Below, piece by piece: positions 33,400 to 41,633 of a stretch of 64,000 nucleotides of DNA. The notes under the pieces are model-generated. The model made no database searches. It saw nothing but the letters and a program-made list of their open reading frames with translations, and was not told the DNA's origin. This stretch comes from Thermocaproicibacter sp002410755 (lineage in GTDB: Bacteria; Bacillota; Clostridia; Oscillospirales; Acutalibacteraceae): NCBI GenBank assembly GCA_036839715.1, contig DAITDU010000006.1, positions 8,137 through 72,136 on the forward strand, given 5' to 3'. Numbering within the stretch: the stretch's first letter is position 1; every line of letters begins with the position of its first letter. The translations under genes were made by a program, and so were the position numbers.

Positions 33400-35379
33400 T
33401 TATTTCTCTGTGGGACGACTCCGTTTCGGGGCGCTTTTTCGCCCTGTTTCCGCTGAAACCTTCGTCGTTTTGGCCCTTTTCCTTTTGCACTTGAGGTAAA
33501 AGACCGAAAGGGGAGGCAGCGTCAGGCTGATGGACTGTGCACAGCCATGCATCCCAGGCTGCGCGCTGCGGATATTTTTCCCGTTAGTAATGCCGCTTCC
33601 TCCGTATTTTACATCGTCTGAAGAAAAGACTTCCTCATAGGTGCCGTCATAAGGGACGCCAATGCGGTAATTCTCACGCTTGACCGGCAGAAAATTGCAG
33701 ACAGCAATGATTTCCCTGCCGGACTTGTCAATTCTGCGGAACGCAATGACGCTTTGGGTATAGTCATCGTTTGAAATCCAGGAAAATCCTTCCCACGAAA
33801 AATCAATTTCCCAGAGGGGGGAGTTTTCAAGGTAAAAGTGGTTAAGGTCATGGAAAAACTGCTTCTGTTTTCTGTGCTGCTCATAGTCAAGCAGGAGCCA
33901 GTCCAGTCCCTGCTTGTAGTTCCACTCAATAAACTGACTGAATTCCGTTCCCATGAAGACCAGCTTTTTTCCGGGGTGCGCCATCATGTAGCAAAGGAAT
34001 GCACGCACACCAGCAAATTTCTGCTCATAGTCGCCGGGCATTTTGTTAATCAGAGACCGTTTCCCATGCACTACTTCATCATGTGAAATTGGGAGCACAA
34101 AGTTTTCGGAAAAAGCATAAAAGAATGAAAATGTCAGGTTATCATGGTTAAATTTGCGGTAAATCGGATCGAGCGACATGTAGTGCATCATGTCGTTCAT
34201 CCAACCCATATTCCACTTATAGTTGAAACCCAGCCCACCGCAGTAGGTCGGCCGGGAAACCATAGGCCAGGAAGTGGATTCCTCCGCAACCATCATCACG
34301 TCGGGGAATCTGGCAAAAACCGCTTCATTCAGCTTCCGGAGGAATGCGACGGCTTCCAGATTTTCCTTGCCGCCATTCTTGTTTGGAACCCATTCGCCAT
34401 CCTTGCGGCTGTAGTCAAGGTACAGCATCGAGGCAACGGCATCTACGCGCAACCCGTCAATATGGTAATTTTCGAGCCAGAACACCGCACTGGAAATCAG
34501 GAAGCTGATAATTTCATTTCTGCCATAGTCGAAGACCAGCGTCCCCCATTCCTTGTGCTCCCCCTTGCGTGGATCCGCATATTCGTAGCAGGGTGTCCCG
34601 TCATATTTTGCAAGGCCAAATTCGTCCTTCGGGAAATGCGCGGGAACCCAGTCCATGATGACACCAATTCCGGCTTCATGGCACTTCTCTACAAAATTCA
34701 TGAACTGCTTTGGCTCCCCGTAGCGGGAGGTCGGTGCAAAATAGCCCGTCACCTGATATCCCCATGAGCCTTCGTACGGATACTCAGTCATCGGCATCAA
34801 TTCAATGTGAGTATAGCCCATATCCTTAACATAAGGGATCAGTTCTTCTGCAAGCTTGTCATAGGAAAAGGTATTCCCATCCTTGTAGCGGCGCCAGGAA
34901 CCGGCATGGACCTCATAGATATTGACGGGCTGGCTGTAATGCGGCTTCGCTTTTTTATGGCGGAACCATGCGGAGTCATGCCACTGGAACCCGGAAATAT
35001 CATAATATTTGCAGGCATTTCCCGGAGCAGTCTCAAAATGGAACGCATAGGGATCAATCTTAAAAACGTTTTTCCCCTCCGGTGTTGTTACACAGAACTT
35101 GTACGCATCATACTGCTTGAACTCAAACGGCAGGAAGCATTCCCATACTCCACCGTCACTGATTTTCTCCATCAGGTTTGCACCAGGCTCCCAACGATTG
35201 AAATCCCCAACGACAGAGATCACAGAAGCATTCGGCGCCCAGACACGGCAGACCATGCACGGTTTTCCGTCCCGTTCAATCCTATGTACACCCAGGAATT
35301 CATATGCTTTATAGTTTGTACCCTGATGAAATGAAAGCAGCGGAACTTTTTCATTTTCAGATATTCTGTCATTTTGCAT
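33400..35379 (-). CDS. glgB: 1,4-alpha-glucan branching enzyme
   Basis: GH13 enzyme that adds alpha-1,6 branches. I start at 35379 (MQNDRISENE), with AAAGGAAG ten bases upstream, rather than 19 codons earlier. An N-terminal CBM48 module precedes the barrel. Catalytic parts are visible: DGLRVDAVASMLYLDYSRKD (nucleophile Asp), MVAEESTSWP (acid/base Glu) and PISHDEVVHGKRSL (transition-state Asp). GTEFSQFIEWNYKQGLDW is typical. The C-terminal tail past residue 630 is unusually basic. It is the first gene of the operon. Confidence 0.96.
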   Translation of the reverse strand: MQNDRISENEKVPLLSFHQGTNYKAYEFLGVHRIERDGKPCMVCRVWAPNASVISVVGDFNRWEPGANLMEKISDGGVWECFLPFEFKQYDAYKFCVTTPEGKNVFKIDPYAFHFETAPGNACKYYDISGFQWHDSAWFRHKKAKPHYSQPVNIYEVHAGSWRRYKDGNTFSYDKLAEELIPYVKDMGYTHIELMPMTEYPYEGSWGYQVTGYFAPTSRYGEPKQFMNFVEKCHEAGIGVIMDWVPAHFPKDEFGLAKYDGTPCYEYADPRKGEHKEWGTLVFDYGRNEIISFLISSAVFWLENYHIDGLRVDAVASMLYLDYSRKDGEWVPNKNGGKENLEAVAFLRKLNEAVFARFPDVMMVAEESTSWPMVSRPTYCGGLGFNYKWNMGWMNDMMHYMSLDPIYRKFNHDNLTFSFFYAFSENFVLPISHDEVVHGKRSLINKMPGDYEQKFAGVRAFLCYMMAHPGKKLVFMGTEFSQFIEWNYKQGLDWLLLDYEQHRKQKQFFHDLNHFYLENSPLWEIDFSWEGFSWISNDDYTQSVIAFRRIDKSGREIIAVCNFLPVKRENYRIGVPYDGTYEEVFSSDDVKYGGSGITNGKNIRSAQPGMHGCAQSISLTLPPLSVFYLKCKRKRAKTTKVSAETGRKSAPKRSRPTEK

Positions 35380-35424
35380 GGAAAGTAACTTCCTTTCGGA
35401 TCGCCTGCGGCTTTTTCTTCTTTT

Positions 35425-35452
35425 ATCATACCACATGATGCCGGAATATCAA
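35425..35452 (-). promoter_or_regulatory. Sigma-A promoter of glgBCDA
   Basis: Minus strand TTGATA (35452-35447), 16-bp spacer, TATGAT (35430-35425) with an extended TGG. The 5' leader is about 40 bases. Confidence 0.7.
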
Positions 35453-35596
35453 GCATTTTAGTCAATTTCTTGCAATATTGCTATCTAGTATCCAAATATT
35501 TTGTTGTATATGTTCAGAAATCTCCTTCTTTTTCTTCAAAGCACTTTTTTCAAATGGGAAAGCATATTAAGGCATTCACATTCTAATAATTAAAAT

Positions 35597-35626
35597 AAAA
35601 AAGGCTCCGCGGCAAACCGCGGAGCC
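35597..35626 (-). terminator. Terminator downstream of gap
   Basis: A perfect 10-bp stem (GGCTCCGCGG and its complement) with a 4-base loop is followed by TTTTTT on the minus strand, 13 bp past the gap stop. Confidence 0.9.
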
Positions 35627-35638
35627 ATGGGAAAACAC

Positions 35639-36658
35639 TTATTTATGATCGACTTTATACATGTGCTTAATGAGGTCAAGGACTTTGTTGCTGTAGCCCC
35701 ATTCATTGTCGTACCAGGCAATCAGTTTGACAAAGTGGTCATTCAGCATAATACCGGCTTTGGCATCAAAGATAGAGGTGTGCGCGTCACCAAGAACATC
35801 AGAAGAAACAATCGGATCTTCCGTATATTCGAGGACACCCTTCATGGAACCTTCAGAAGCCTCTTTGAGAGCCTTGCAGATTTCATCATAGGTTGTCTTA
35901 GTCTTCAGGCTGACAGTCAGGTCAACAACGGAACCATCCAGCGTCGGGACACGCATGGACATACCGGTCAGCTTGCCTTTAACATCCGGGATAACCAGCG
36001 CGCAGGCTTTGGCAGCACCCGTGGAAGACGGGATGATGTTGCCGGAAGCAGCACGGCCGCCGCGCCAGTCTTTCTTGGTTGGTCCGTCAACAGTCTTCTG
36101 GGTGGCTGTGGTGGAGTGAATGGTTGTCATGAGACCTTCGACAATGCCAAACTTATCGTTGATGACTTTCGTCAGCGGAGCAAGGCAGTTCGTTGTGCAG
36201 GAAGCATTGGAGACGACCTTCATATCCTTCTTGTACATGTCTAGGTTTACACCGCAGACAAAAGTCGGGGTCTCCTTGTCCTTTGCAGGAGCAGAAATAA
36301 CGACCTTCTTTGCGCCTGCCTTAAGATGGGCAGAAGCTTTTTCTGTAGTGGCAAAAACGCCGGTTGATTCAACAATATACTCGGCATTTACTTTGCCCCA
36401 CGGAATCATGGACGGATCTTTCTCAGCAAAGACGTCAATCTTGCGGCCATTAACGACCAGCCTGCCGCCTTCTGCCTTGATGTCGCCATCAAAATGGCCG
36501 TGCATAGTATCATACTTCACCATATATACCATGTAGTCAAGGTCAATAAACGGATCGTTGATTCCGACAATTTCATACGTCTCCGGCTGCTCGACCGCGG
36601 CACGGAAAACAAGGCGTCCAATGCGGCCGAAACCGTTGATGCCAATGCGGATAGACAT
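35639..36658 (-). CDS. gap: Glyceraldehyde-3-phosphate dehydrogenase
   Basis: NAD-dependent glycolytic enzyme producing 1,3-bisphosphoglycerate. The Rossmann start is MSIRIGINGFGRIGRLVFRA; the catalytic Cys lies in VSNASCTTNCLAPLTKV near residue 155; WYDNEWGYSNKVLDLI ends the protein. Its 339 residues are standard. It is transcribed alone, apart from the pgk-tpiA-gpmI unit 8 kb away. CAGGAGG precedes the ATG. Confidence 0.98.
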   Translation of the reverse strand: MSIRIGINGFGRIGRLVFRAAVEQPETYEIVGINDPFIDLDYMVYMVKYDTMHGHFDGDIKAEGGRLVVNGRKIDVFAEKDPSMIPWGKVNAEYIVESTGVFATTEKASAHLKAGAKKVVISAPAKDKETPTFVCGVNLDMYKKDMKVVSNASCTTNCLAPLTKVINDKFGIVEGLMTTIHSTTATQKTVDGPTKKDWRGGRAASGNIIPSSTGAAKACALVIPDVKGKLTGMSMRVPTLDGSVVDLTVSLKTKTTYDEICKALKEASEGSMKGVLEYTEDPIVSSDVLGDAHTSIFDAKAGIMLNDHFVKLIAWYDNEWGYSNKVLDLIKHMYKVDHK

Positions 36659-36702
36659 TATTTACCTACCTCCTGATTATATTTGTATGGATTCCTTCTG
36701 TT

Positions 36703-36731
36703 ATTCTATAGCATTTTCAAGTTTTTATCAA
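36703..36731 (-). promoter_or_regulatory. Sigma-A promoter for gap
   Basis: Minus strand TTGATA (36731-36726), 17-bp spacer, TAGAAT (36708-36703), about 40 bases from the ATG. Confidence 0.6.
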
Positions 36732-36753
36732 GGTATTAATGATATAAATTTAA

Positions 36754-37761
36754 CTAACTCTCTGTCTTTTCAGATGGAAAGGCAGGATGCCCCGGGCGTT
36801 CCTCAAAATGCTCACCACCCGGATAGGCTCCCTCAAGAAACCGCAGGCAGTCGTCAAGTACCGCACCGGATTCTTCCCTTTTCTGCGGTGCCTGTTCGTC
36901 CCCACCCCTCAGCTTTGCCGCAGGCACCGGCGCAGCAGCAAGCATTTCAGGGCGTTCCTGCTTCCGGAAAGCTGAAAGATAAACTGCAATATATGCGGCA
37001 ATCACGAGATTGACAAAATACAGGCCAGCCGGGAACGTGCCAAGTGTCTTTCTCCCGGCAAACATCAGTGCAAGATTGGGCAGTGAATCAGTGACGGCAA
37101 GGATAATTGCACCAAAGCCATATGGGACAAACTGCGCAGCTCCCCCCTTCCGGTCTACCCCGGAGAGATACTCGGCCTGCGAAAACAGGAATAAAAGAAG
37201 AAACACAACCGTAAACGTATGGTAGATATTTTCAAACCGGTTGGCAACAGCCGCATAGTCAACAAAAAGGGCAATCAGTCCAATGCAGCCCCAGACTGAC
37301 GAAAGCAGCGCTGCAAGAGGGTGCCGGCGCAAGGTAGTCACACCGGAAGCAAAATCATAAGCAGCCATCAGGAAGGAGACGGCTGCTAAAAAGCCCCCTG
37401 CCGCGAAGATGCTGTCCATCACTGTTGTGCCGCCAAGTGCCTGACCATCGGCAAACTGCCAGCCCACGAGGCCCACAAGCGACTGCACAGCGACTGAAAC
37501 ACCGCAGAGGGCTGCAAGGACACCGGACCCCACACTCCGAAACGGGGTAAACGGCCTCGGCAACTTCGCCTCTTTGTGTGTCAGAAGAAAGGCAGCCACA
37601 ATCCCGGCCAGAGCAAAAGCGGCAGCAATACAGACAAACCGGCCTCCGTCCCTGTAAAAGCCCGACTCTTGGTCAACAAGGTTAAATGCCGCATACCATT
37701 TTGCCGGAAGCACAACCGCTATGGTGACAAGGGGGAGAATCCACATGTATTTTCTGTTCAT
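36754..37761 (-). CDS. Polytopic membrane protein, unknown function
   Basis: A 335-residue protein with about eight hydrophobic helices over residues 7-265 and a hydrophilic, Pro/Glu-rich cytoplasmic tail of about 70 residues (CLRFLEGAYPGGEHFEERPG). I recognise no transporter motif. Its ATG overlaps the end of citrate synthase by 4 bp, so the two are translationally coupled; similar unnamed membrane proteins occur in Ruminococcaceae by my impression only. A gap promoter lies just downstream. Confidence 0.75.
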   Translation of the reverse strand: MNRKYMWILPLVTIAVVLPAKWYAAFNLVDQESGFYRDGGRFVCIAAAFALAGIVAAFLLTHKEAKLPRPFTPFRSVGSGVLAALCGVSVAVQSLVGLVGWQFADGQALGGTTVMDSIFAAGGFLAAVSFLMAAYDFASGVTTLRRHPLAALLSSVWGCIGLIALFVDYAAVANRFENIYHTFTVVFLLLFLFSQAEYLSGVDRKGGAAQFVPYGFGAIILAVTDSLPNLALMFAGRKTLGTFPAGLYFVNLVIAAYIAVYLSAFRKQERPEMLAAAPVPAAKLRGGDEQAPQKREESGAVLDDCLRFLEGAYPGGEHFEERPGHPAFPSEKTES

Positions 37762-39155
37762 TTTTCAGACTGAGCCTCCGTTCTCCTGTCAATGGGAACA
37801 TAGAGTCTGTTCTTCGCAAGGGAACGGTAGGCAGGGCGAATGATGCGTCCGCATGTCTCCAGTTCTTCCATGCGGTGGGCGCACCAGCCGGGAATCCGAG
37901 AAACGGCAAAAAGCGGAGTAAACAAATCACTCGGTATTCCAAGCATCTCATAAACCAAGCCGGAATAAAAATCAACATTTGCGCACATAACCTTGGCTTT
38001 TCCTGTCTCTTTTGCAAAGACCTTCGGGGCAAGGCGCTCCACACGCTCAAACAGCTTGAGCTTTTCTGCCATCCCGCACTTTTCGGCAAACTTTTCCGCC
38101 TGGGTGCGCAGAATTACGGCACGCGGATCGGAAAGTGTGTAAACAGCATGGCCAATCCCGTAGATCAGCCCGGAATGGTCAGAAACTTCACCGCGCAGAA
38201 TCCGTCCCAGCCAAGCGGAAATCTCATCGTCATCCTTCCAGTCCTTCACATTTTCCATCAGCTCGTTCATCATCATCATGACGCGGTGGTTCGCGCCGCC
38301 GTGACGCGGCCCTTTCAGGGAGCCAATCGCCGCCCCGATTGCAGAATAGATATCTGTTCCTGTGGAAGAAAGCACACGTGTTGTAAAGGTCGAGTTGTTG
38401 CCCCCTCCGTGCTCCGCATGGATAATCATGCAGACATCAAGGAGCTTTGCTTCCTCATCCGTAAAGGAACGGTCAGGCCGAATCGCGTTCAGGATTGATT
38501 CAGCAGTGGATTGTGTGGGGTCCAGCGGGTGAAAATACATGCTTTTTTTATCAAAGTGCCTCCGCTTAACCTGGTAGGCATATGTCATAATGATTGGCAG
38601 GCGCGCAATAAGCTGGATAGACTGGCGCATATTGTTTTCCAGCGATGTATCATCCGGATTATCATCATAGGAGTAAAGAGCCAGGACAGAGCGTGCCAAC
38701 TTATTCATTACATTTCTCGAAGGGGCCTTGATAATCATGTCCTCCGCAAAGTATTCCGGAAGCTCCCGGCACTCCGCCAAAACATTCTTAAAAGACTCCA
38801 GCTGGTTGCGCGTGGGCAGGCTGCCAAACAGAAGCAGCCAGGCAACCTCTTCAAAGCCAAAGCGGTTCTCCGCTACGCAGGCATTCACAATGTCATTGAT
38901 ATCAACACCGCGGTAGCAAAGACGCCCTTTGTCCGGAATGCGGACTGCATTATCAATTAAATAGCCGTGTACATTGCAGATCAGTGTGAGCCCTGCCATA
39001 ACGCCCGTACCGTCCGGGTTGCGCAGGCCGCGCTTTACATTATATAAATCGAAGTTCTCCGGGGCAATCTGATTGTTTTTCCGGTATTCGTCGCAGAGCG
39101 CTTTCAGCTCCAGACTTTCAGCATTCAACGAAATTTTTCCGGCATCTTCTTTCAC
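37758..39155 (-). CDS. gltA: Citrate synthase
   Basis: Condenses oxaloacetate and acetyl-CoA. It starts at GTG with GGGAG 13 bases upstream. Catalytic residues: the His in MIIHAEHGGGNNSTF, the second His in GSLKGPRHGGANHRV, and the Asp in MCANVDFYSGLVYEMLG. GRLCYRGVDINDIV is the substrate-binding loop. Its 465 residues are a little long for the type, with an N-terminal extension. No aconitase or isocitrate dehydrogenase gene is nearby. A terminator-like hairpin sits in its leader. Confidence 0.95.
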   Translation of the reverse strand: MKEDAGKISLNAESLELKALCDEYRKNNQIAPENFDLYNVKRGLRNPDGTGVMAGLTLICNVHGYLIDNAVRIPDKGRLCYRGVDINDIVNACVAENRFGFEEVAWLLLFGSLPTRNQLESFKNVLAECRELPEYFAEDMIIKAPSRNVMNKLARSVLALYSYDDNPDDTSLENNMRQSIQLIARLPIIMTYAYQVKRRHFDKKSMYFHPLDPTQSTAESILNAIRPDRSFTDEEAKLLDVCMIIHAEHGGGNNSTFTTRVLSSTGTDIYSAIGAAIGSLKGPRHGGANHRVMMMMNELMENVKDWKDDDEISAWLGRILRGEVSDHSGLIYGIGHAVYTLSDPRAVILRTQAEKFAEKCGMAEKLKLFERVERLAPKVFAKETGKAKVMCANVDFYSGLVYEMLGIPSDLFTPLFAVSRIPGWCAHRMEELETCGRIIRPAYRSLAKNRLYVPIDRRTEAQSEK

Positions 39156-39178
39156 TAAAAATCATCTCCCAACATGAT

Positions 39179-39230
39179 AAAAAAGAAAGCCGTTTCCGCA
39201 GCAAGACTGTGCGGCATCTCCGGCCTTTTA
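39179..39230 (-). promoter_or_regulatory. Attenuator-like hairpin in the citrate synthase leader
   Basis: On the minus strand AAAGGCCG pairs with CGGCTTT (one extra C) and an inner CCGCA with TGCGG; a T-rich run (CTTTCTTTTTT-like) follows. It lies between the promoter (start site about 39241) and the GTG start, so it could stop transcription before the gene. Confidence 0.6.
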
Positions 39231-39247
39231 ACTTAATGAATGTTTTT

Positions 39248-39276
39248 ATTTTATATCAGCACTCAGCCAAAGTCAA
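39248..39276 (-). promoter_or_regulatory. Sigma-A promoter for citrate synthase
   Basis: Minus strand TTGACT (39276-39271), 17-bp spacer, TAAAAT (39253-39248). No comparable plus-strand promoter for the SpoIID-like gene is obvious in the remaining 39277-39405 gap. Confidence 0.65.
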
Positions 39277-39405
39277 GCAGAACAGTTTCGTTTTTAAAGT
39301 TTCATGGGGATTGCGGCAATTTAGGACAAAAGCTGCCTGCTCCCTGGCCTTATCAATAACAGGAATGAAAATCAGCCCGGTCTGCCGGAAAAGGAGGATT
39401 TTTAA

Positions 39406-40392
39406 ATGAATGTGAAACGTGGAGCGCGGCTGCTGCGGCTGCTGCTTCTCCTTGCCATGGTACTGATCCCGCTACTCGCGTTCGGAGGGCAGGCGAAGCT
39501 TTCCGCAAACGGTACAAAGACGCCTGCTGTGCAGCGGCTCACGAAGTCCGGAAAACAGTTCCGGATTCTGGATACATCTTCCGGAAAAGTGCTGAACGTA
39601 AACGACGGGGACTTTCTCACTGCCACAGTTGCTACGGAAATGTCACCCGACGCACCCTCTGAGGCGCTTAAGGCGCAGGCGGTCGCCGCTTATACCTATT
39701 ACAGCAGGCTGCGGAAACTTGCCGGTGGAAAAGGAAATTCCGATTTCAGCGCAGATACGGCAAACGCAACGGTTTACATGACGGACGAGCAGATGAAAAA
39801 GCGCTGGGGCAGTTCCTACAGCAAATATTACGCAGCCGTTTCTTCCGCCGCAGATGCGGTTTTCGGGCAGACACTCACCTACGGCGGCGAGCTTGCCGAT
39901 ACAACCTACTTTGCCATTTCTTCCGGCTGCACGGAAAATTCAGAGGACGTCTGGGGTGGGAAGTACCCCTACCTCATCTCTGTAGCAAGCCCGAATGACA
40001 TGTTTGCAAGCGGCTATCTGACAAGTGCAAGCTTTGCGGAAAATGACTTCCGCAGCCGGATTCTCTCTGTTGCACCGAAAGCGAAGTTGGAAGGTGACGC
40101 GGGCAGTTGGATTGGCACCGTATCCCGCTCGCAGGCCGGCACCGTGAAAACTGCGGTCATCGGCGGAGAAACACTCACGGGCGGGAAAATCCGGCAGGCA
40201 TTCGGCCTCCGCTCTGCAAATTTTACTGTCTCCCATGAAAGCGGAAAATTTCTTTTTATGGTGCATGGCTATGGTCACGACGTTGGGATGAGTCAGACCG
40301 GCGCTGAAGCGATGGCCCGTGAAGGTGCCAGCTACAAAGAAATCCTTACATGGTATTACCCCGGGACTGTCCTTACAGCAAAAGCAGTGTAA
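39406..40392 (+). CDS. SpoIID/LytB-domain protein (SpoIID family)
   Basis: SpoIID is a lytic transglycosylase that clears septal peptidoglycan during engulfment in spore-formers. The 328-residue protein has a signal/anchor helix at residues 10-28. The domain shows ATEMSPDAPSEALKAQAVAAYTYYSR with the catalytic Glu, SSGCTENSEDVWGG, and the C-terminal HGYGHDVGMSQTGAEAMA. AAAGGAGG precedes the ATG. SpoIIQ or SpoIIIA partners are not adjacent, so a sporulation role is likely but not shown by context. Confidence 0.88.
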   Translation: MNVKRGARLLRLLLLLAMVLIPLLAFGGQAKLSANGTKTPAVQRLTKSGKQFRILDTSSGKVLNVNDGDFLTATVATEMSPDAPSEALKAQAVAAYTYYSRLRKLAGGKGNSDFSADTANATVYMTDEQMKKRWGSSYSKYYAAVSSAADAVFGQTLTYGGELADTTYFAISSGCTENSEDVWGGKYPYLISVASPNDMFASGYLTSASFAENDFRSRILSVAPKAKLEGDAGSWIGTVSRSQAGTVKTAVIGGETLTGGKIRQAFGLRSANFTVSHESGKFLFMVHGYGHDVGMSQTGAEAMAREGASYKEILTWYYPGTVLTAKAV

Positions 40393-40433
40393 AATAATTT
40401 TTCCCTCCCGCAGGTTGCAAGAGTTCCCACCGT

Positions 40434-40462
40434 TTGCCAAATGGTCAAATCCATGCTAAGAT
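40434..40462 (+). promoter_or_regulatory. Candidate sigma-A promoter for the SGNH hydrolase
   Basis: TTGCCA at 40434-40439, 17-bp spacer, TAAGAT at 40457-40462, about 65 bases before the start. Confidence 0.5.
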
Positions 40463-40527
40463 GATACACTGGAATGTCGGGACACAGGATGCGGGCCCGC
40501 CAAAAAAACAAAAATGAAGGCGTTTTT

Positions 40528-41604
40528 ATGGGAAAAAACCTGTTTGAGGAATATCCTTCCAACACGGTAGCTGGTACTTGTAATAACTGCATTCTCCGGA
40601 GCAGTGAGATCCGTGAAATTACCGGGCGGGTGTTTTACCGCGTCCGCCGGCACGGGCGTTTCTCCTACCGCTTTTACTTCTGCAATGCTGTAGACAGCAC
40701 CTACAGCAATGGCACGCTTTCTTGGGCAAATCTGACGGGAGACCGGCTGGAAGTTGTTTCTGCTTTTTCCGGTGACGGCGGGATCGAGCCGGGTTTTTAT
40801 GACGGAAGTACGCTTGTCCCCGTAAAGTTTGGAGGCGCTGCAGGACGGGTTGTGGAACCCGGTGAAGCCTGGTGGTCTGACGACACGGAGCTGAATATCC
40901 CGGAAGGCCACTATTTAGTGTTCCAATGGACTGTGCGCGGCAAAAACATTCCCTACACACCTGATAAGATTATCCCATCTTACCGGCTTGTCCACGGGGA
41001 ATGGCAGACGACCTGCGAATTTCCGCAGCCGTGCCTTGTCGGGTGCAGGCGCCCGGTACGGATGCGCCTGACTTTTCTCGGCGACAGCATCACTCAGGGG
41101 CTCAGCACGCGCAACGACCTTTATGAATTCTGGGTGGCAAAGATTGCTTCCCACCTGCCGCAGGATATTGCCGTCTGGAACATCGGCCTCGGATATGGAT
41201 GTGCACGCGATGCCGCCACAGACCGCTACTGGCTTGCAAAAGCCAAAACCTCTGACCTGGTTTCCGTCTGCTTTGGTGTAAACGACGTACTGCAATGGCG
41301 CTCGGAAGCACAGGTGGAAAGCGACCTGAAAAAGATTGTCACGTCGCTAAAAAGCGCCGGAGTACGGGTGGGTATCTTTACAATTCCGCCGTTTGACTAT
41401 CCACCTGCCGCTGAAATTGTCTGGCGGAACTGCAACGCCTATATCCGCAGGGAACTTGCTCCGCTTTGCGAATATTGTTTTGATGTCTCTCCCTATCTCG
41501 GCCTGAAGCCTCCGTATGACTATCTTTCCCGTTTTGGCGGCCATCCGTCCTACGAAGGGTGCCGGCTTTTAGCAGAGGGATTTGTTAAGCAGGTTACCCT
41601 TTAA
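40528..41604 (+). CDS. SGNH/GDSL-family hydrolase with N-terminal beta domain
   Basis: Esterase-type fold, probably acting on carbohydrate esters. The start at 40528 (MGKNLFEEYPSN) has GAAGG upstream; the longer frame does not. Residues 1-170 look like a beta-rich domain, as in two-domain CE2-like or sialate-type esterases. The catalytic half has GDSIT (nucleophile Ser), IGLGYG, FGVNDVL (GxND) and HPSYEGCRLLAEG with the His. There is no signal peptide. The substrate is unknown; ester hydrolysis is inferred from motifs. Confidence 0.88.
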   Translation: MGKNLFEEYPSNTVAGTCNNCILRSSEIREITGRVFYRVRRHGRFSYRFYFCNAVDSTYSNGTLSWANLTGDRLEVVSAFSGDGGIEPGFYDGSTLVPVKFGGAAGRVVEPGEAWWSDDTELNIPEGHYLVFQWTVRGKNIPYTPDKIIPSYRLVHGEWQTTCEFPQPCLVGCRRPVRMRLTFLGDSITQGLSTRNDLYEFWVAKIASHLPQDIAVWNIGLGYGCARDAATDRYWLAKAKTSDLVSVCFGVNDVLQWRSEAQVESDLKKIVTSLKSAGVRVGIFTIPPFDYPPAAEIVWRNCNAYIRRELAPLCEYCFDVSPYLGLKPPYDYLSRFGGHPSYEGCRLLAEGFVKQVTL

Positions 41605-41633
41605 CACACTTTCCCCAGATTTTCTTCCGGGGA

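Noticed and set aside
36754..37761. Membrane protein as a citrate carrier
   Set aside because: No known carrier motif; the link to citrate synthase is only genomic, so I left it as unknown.
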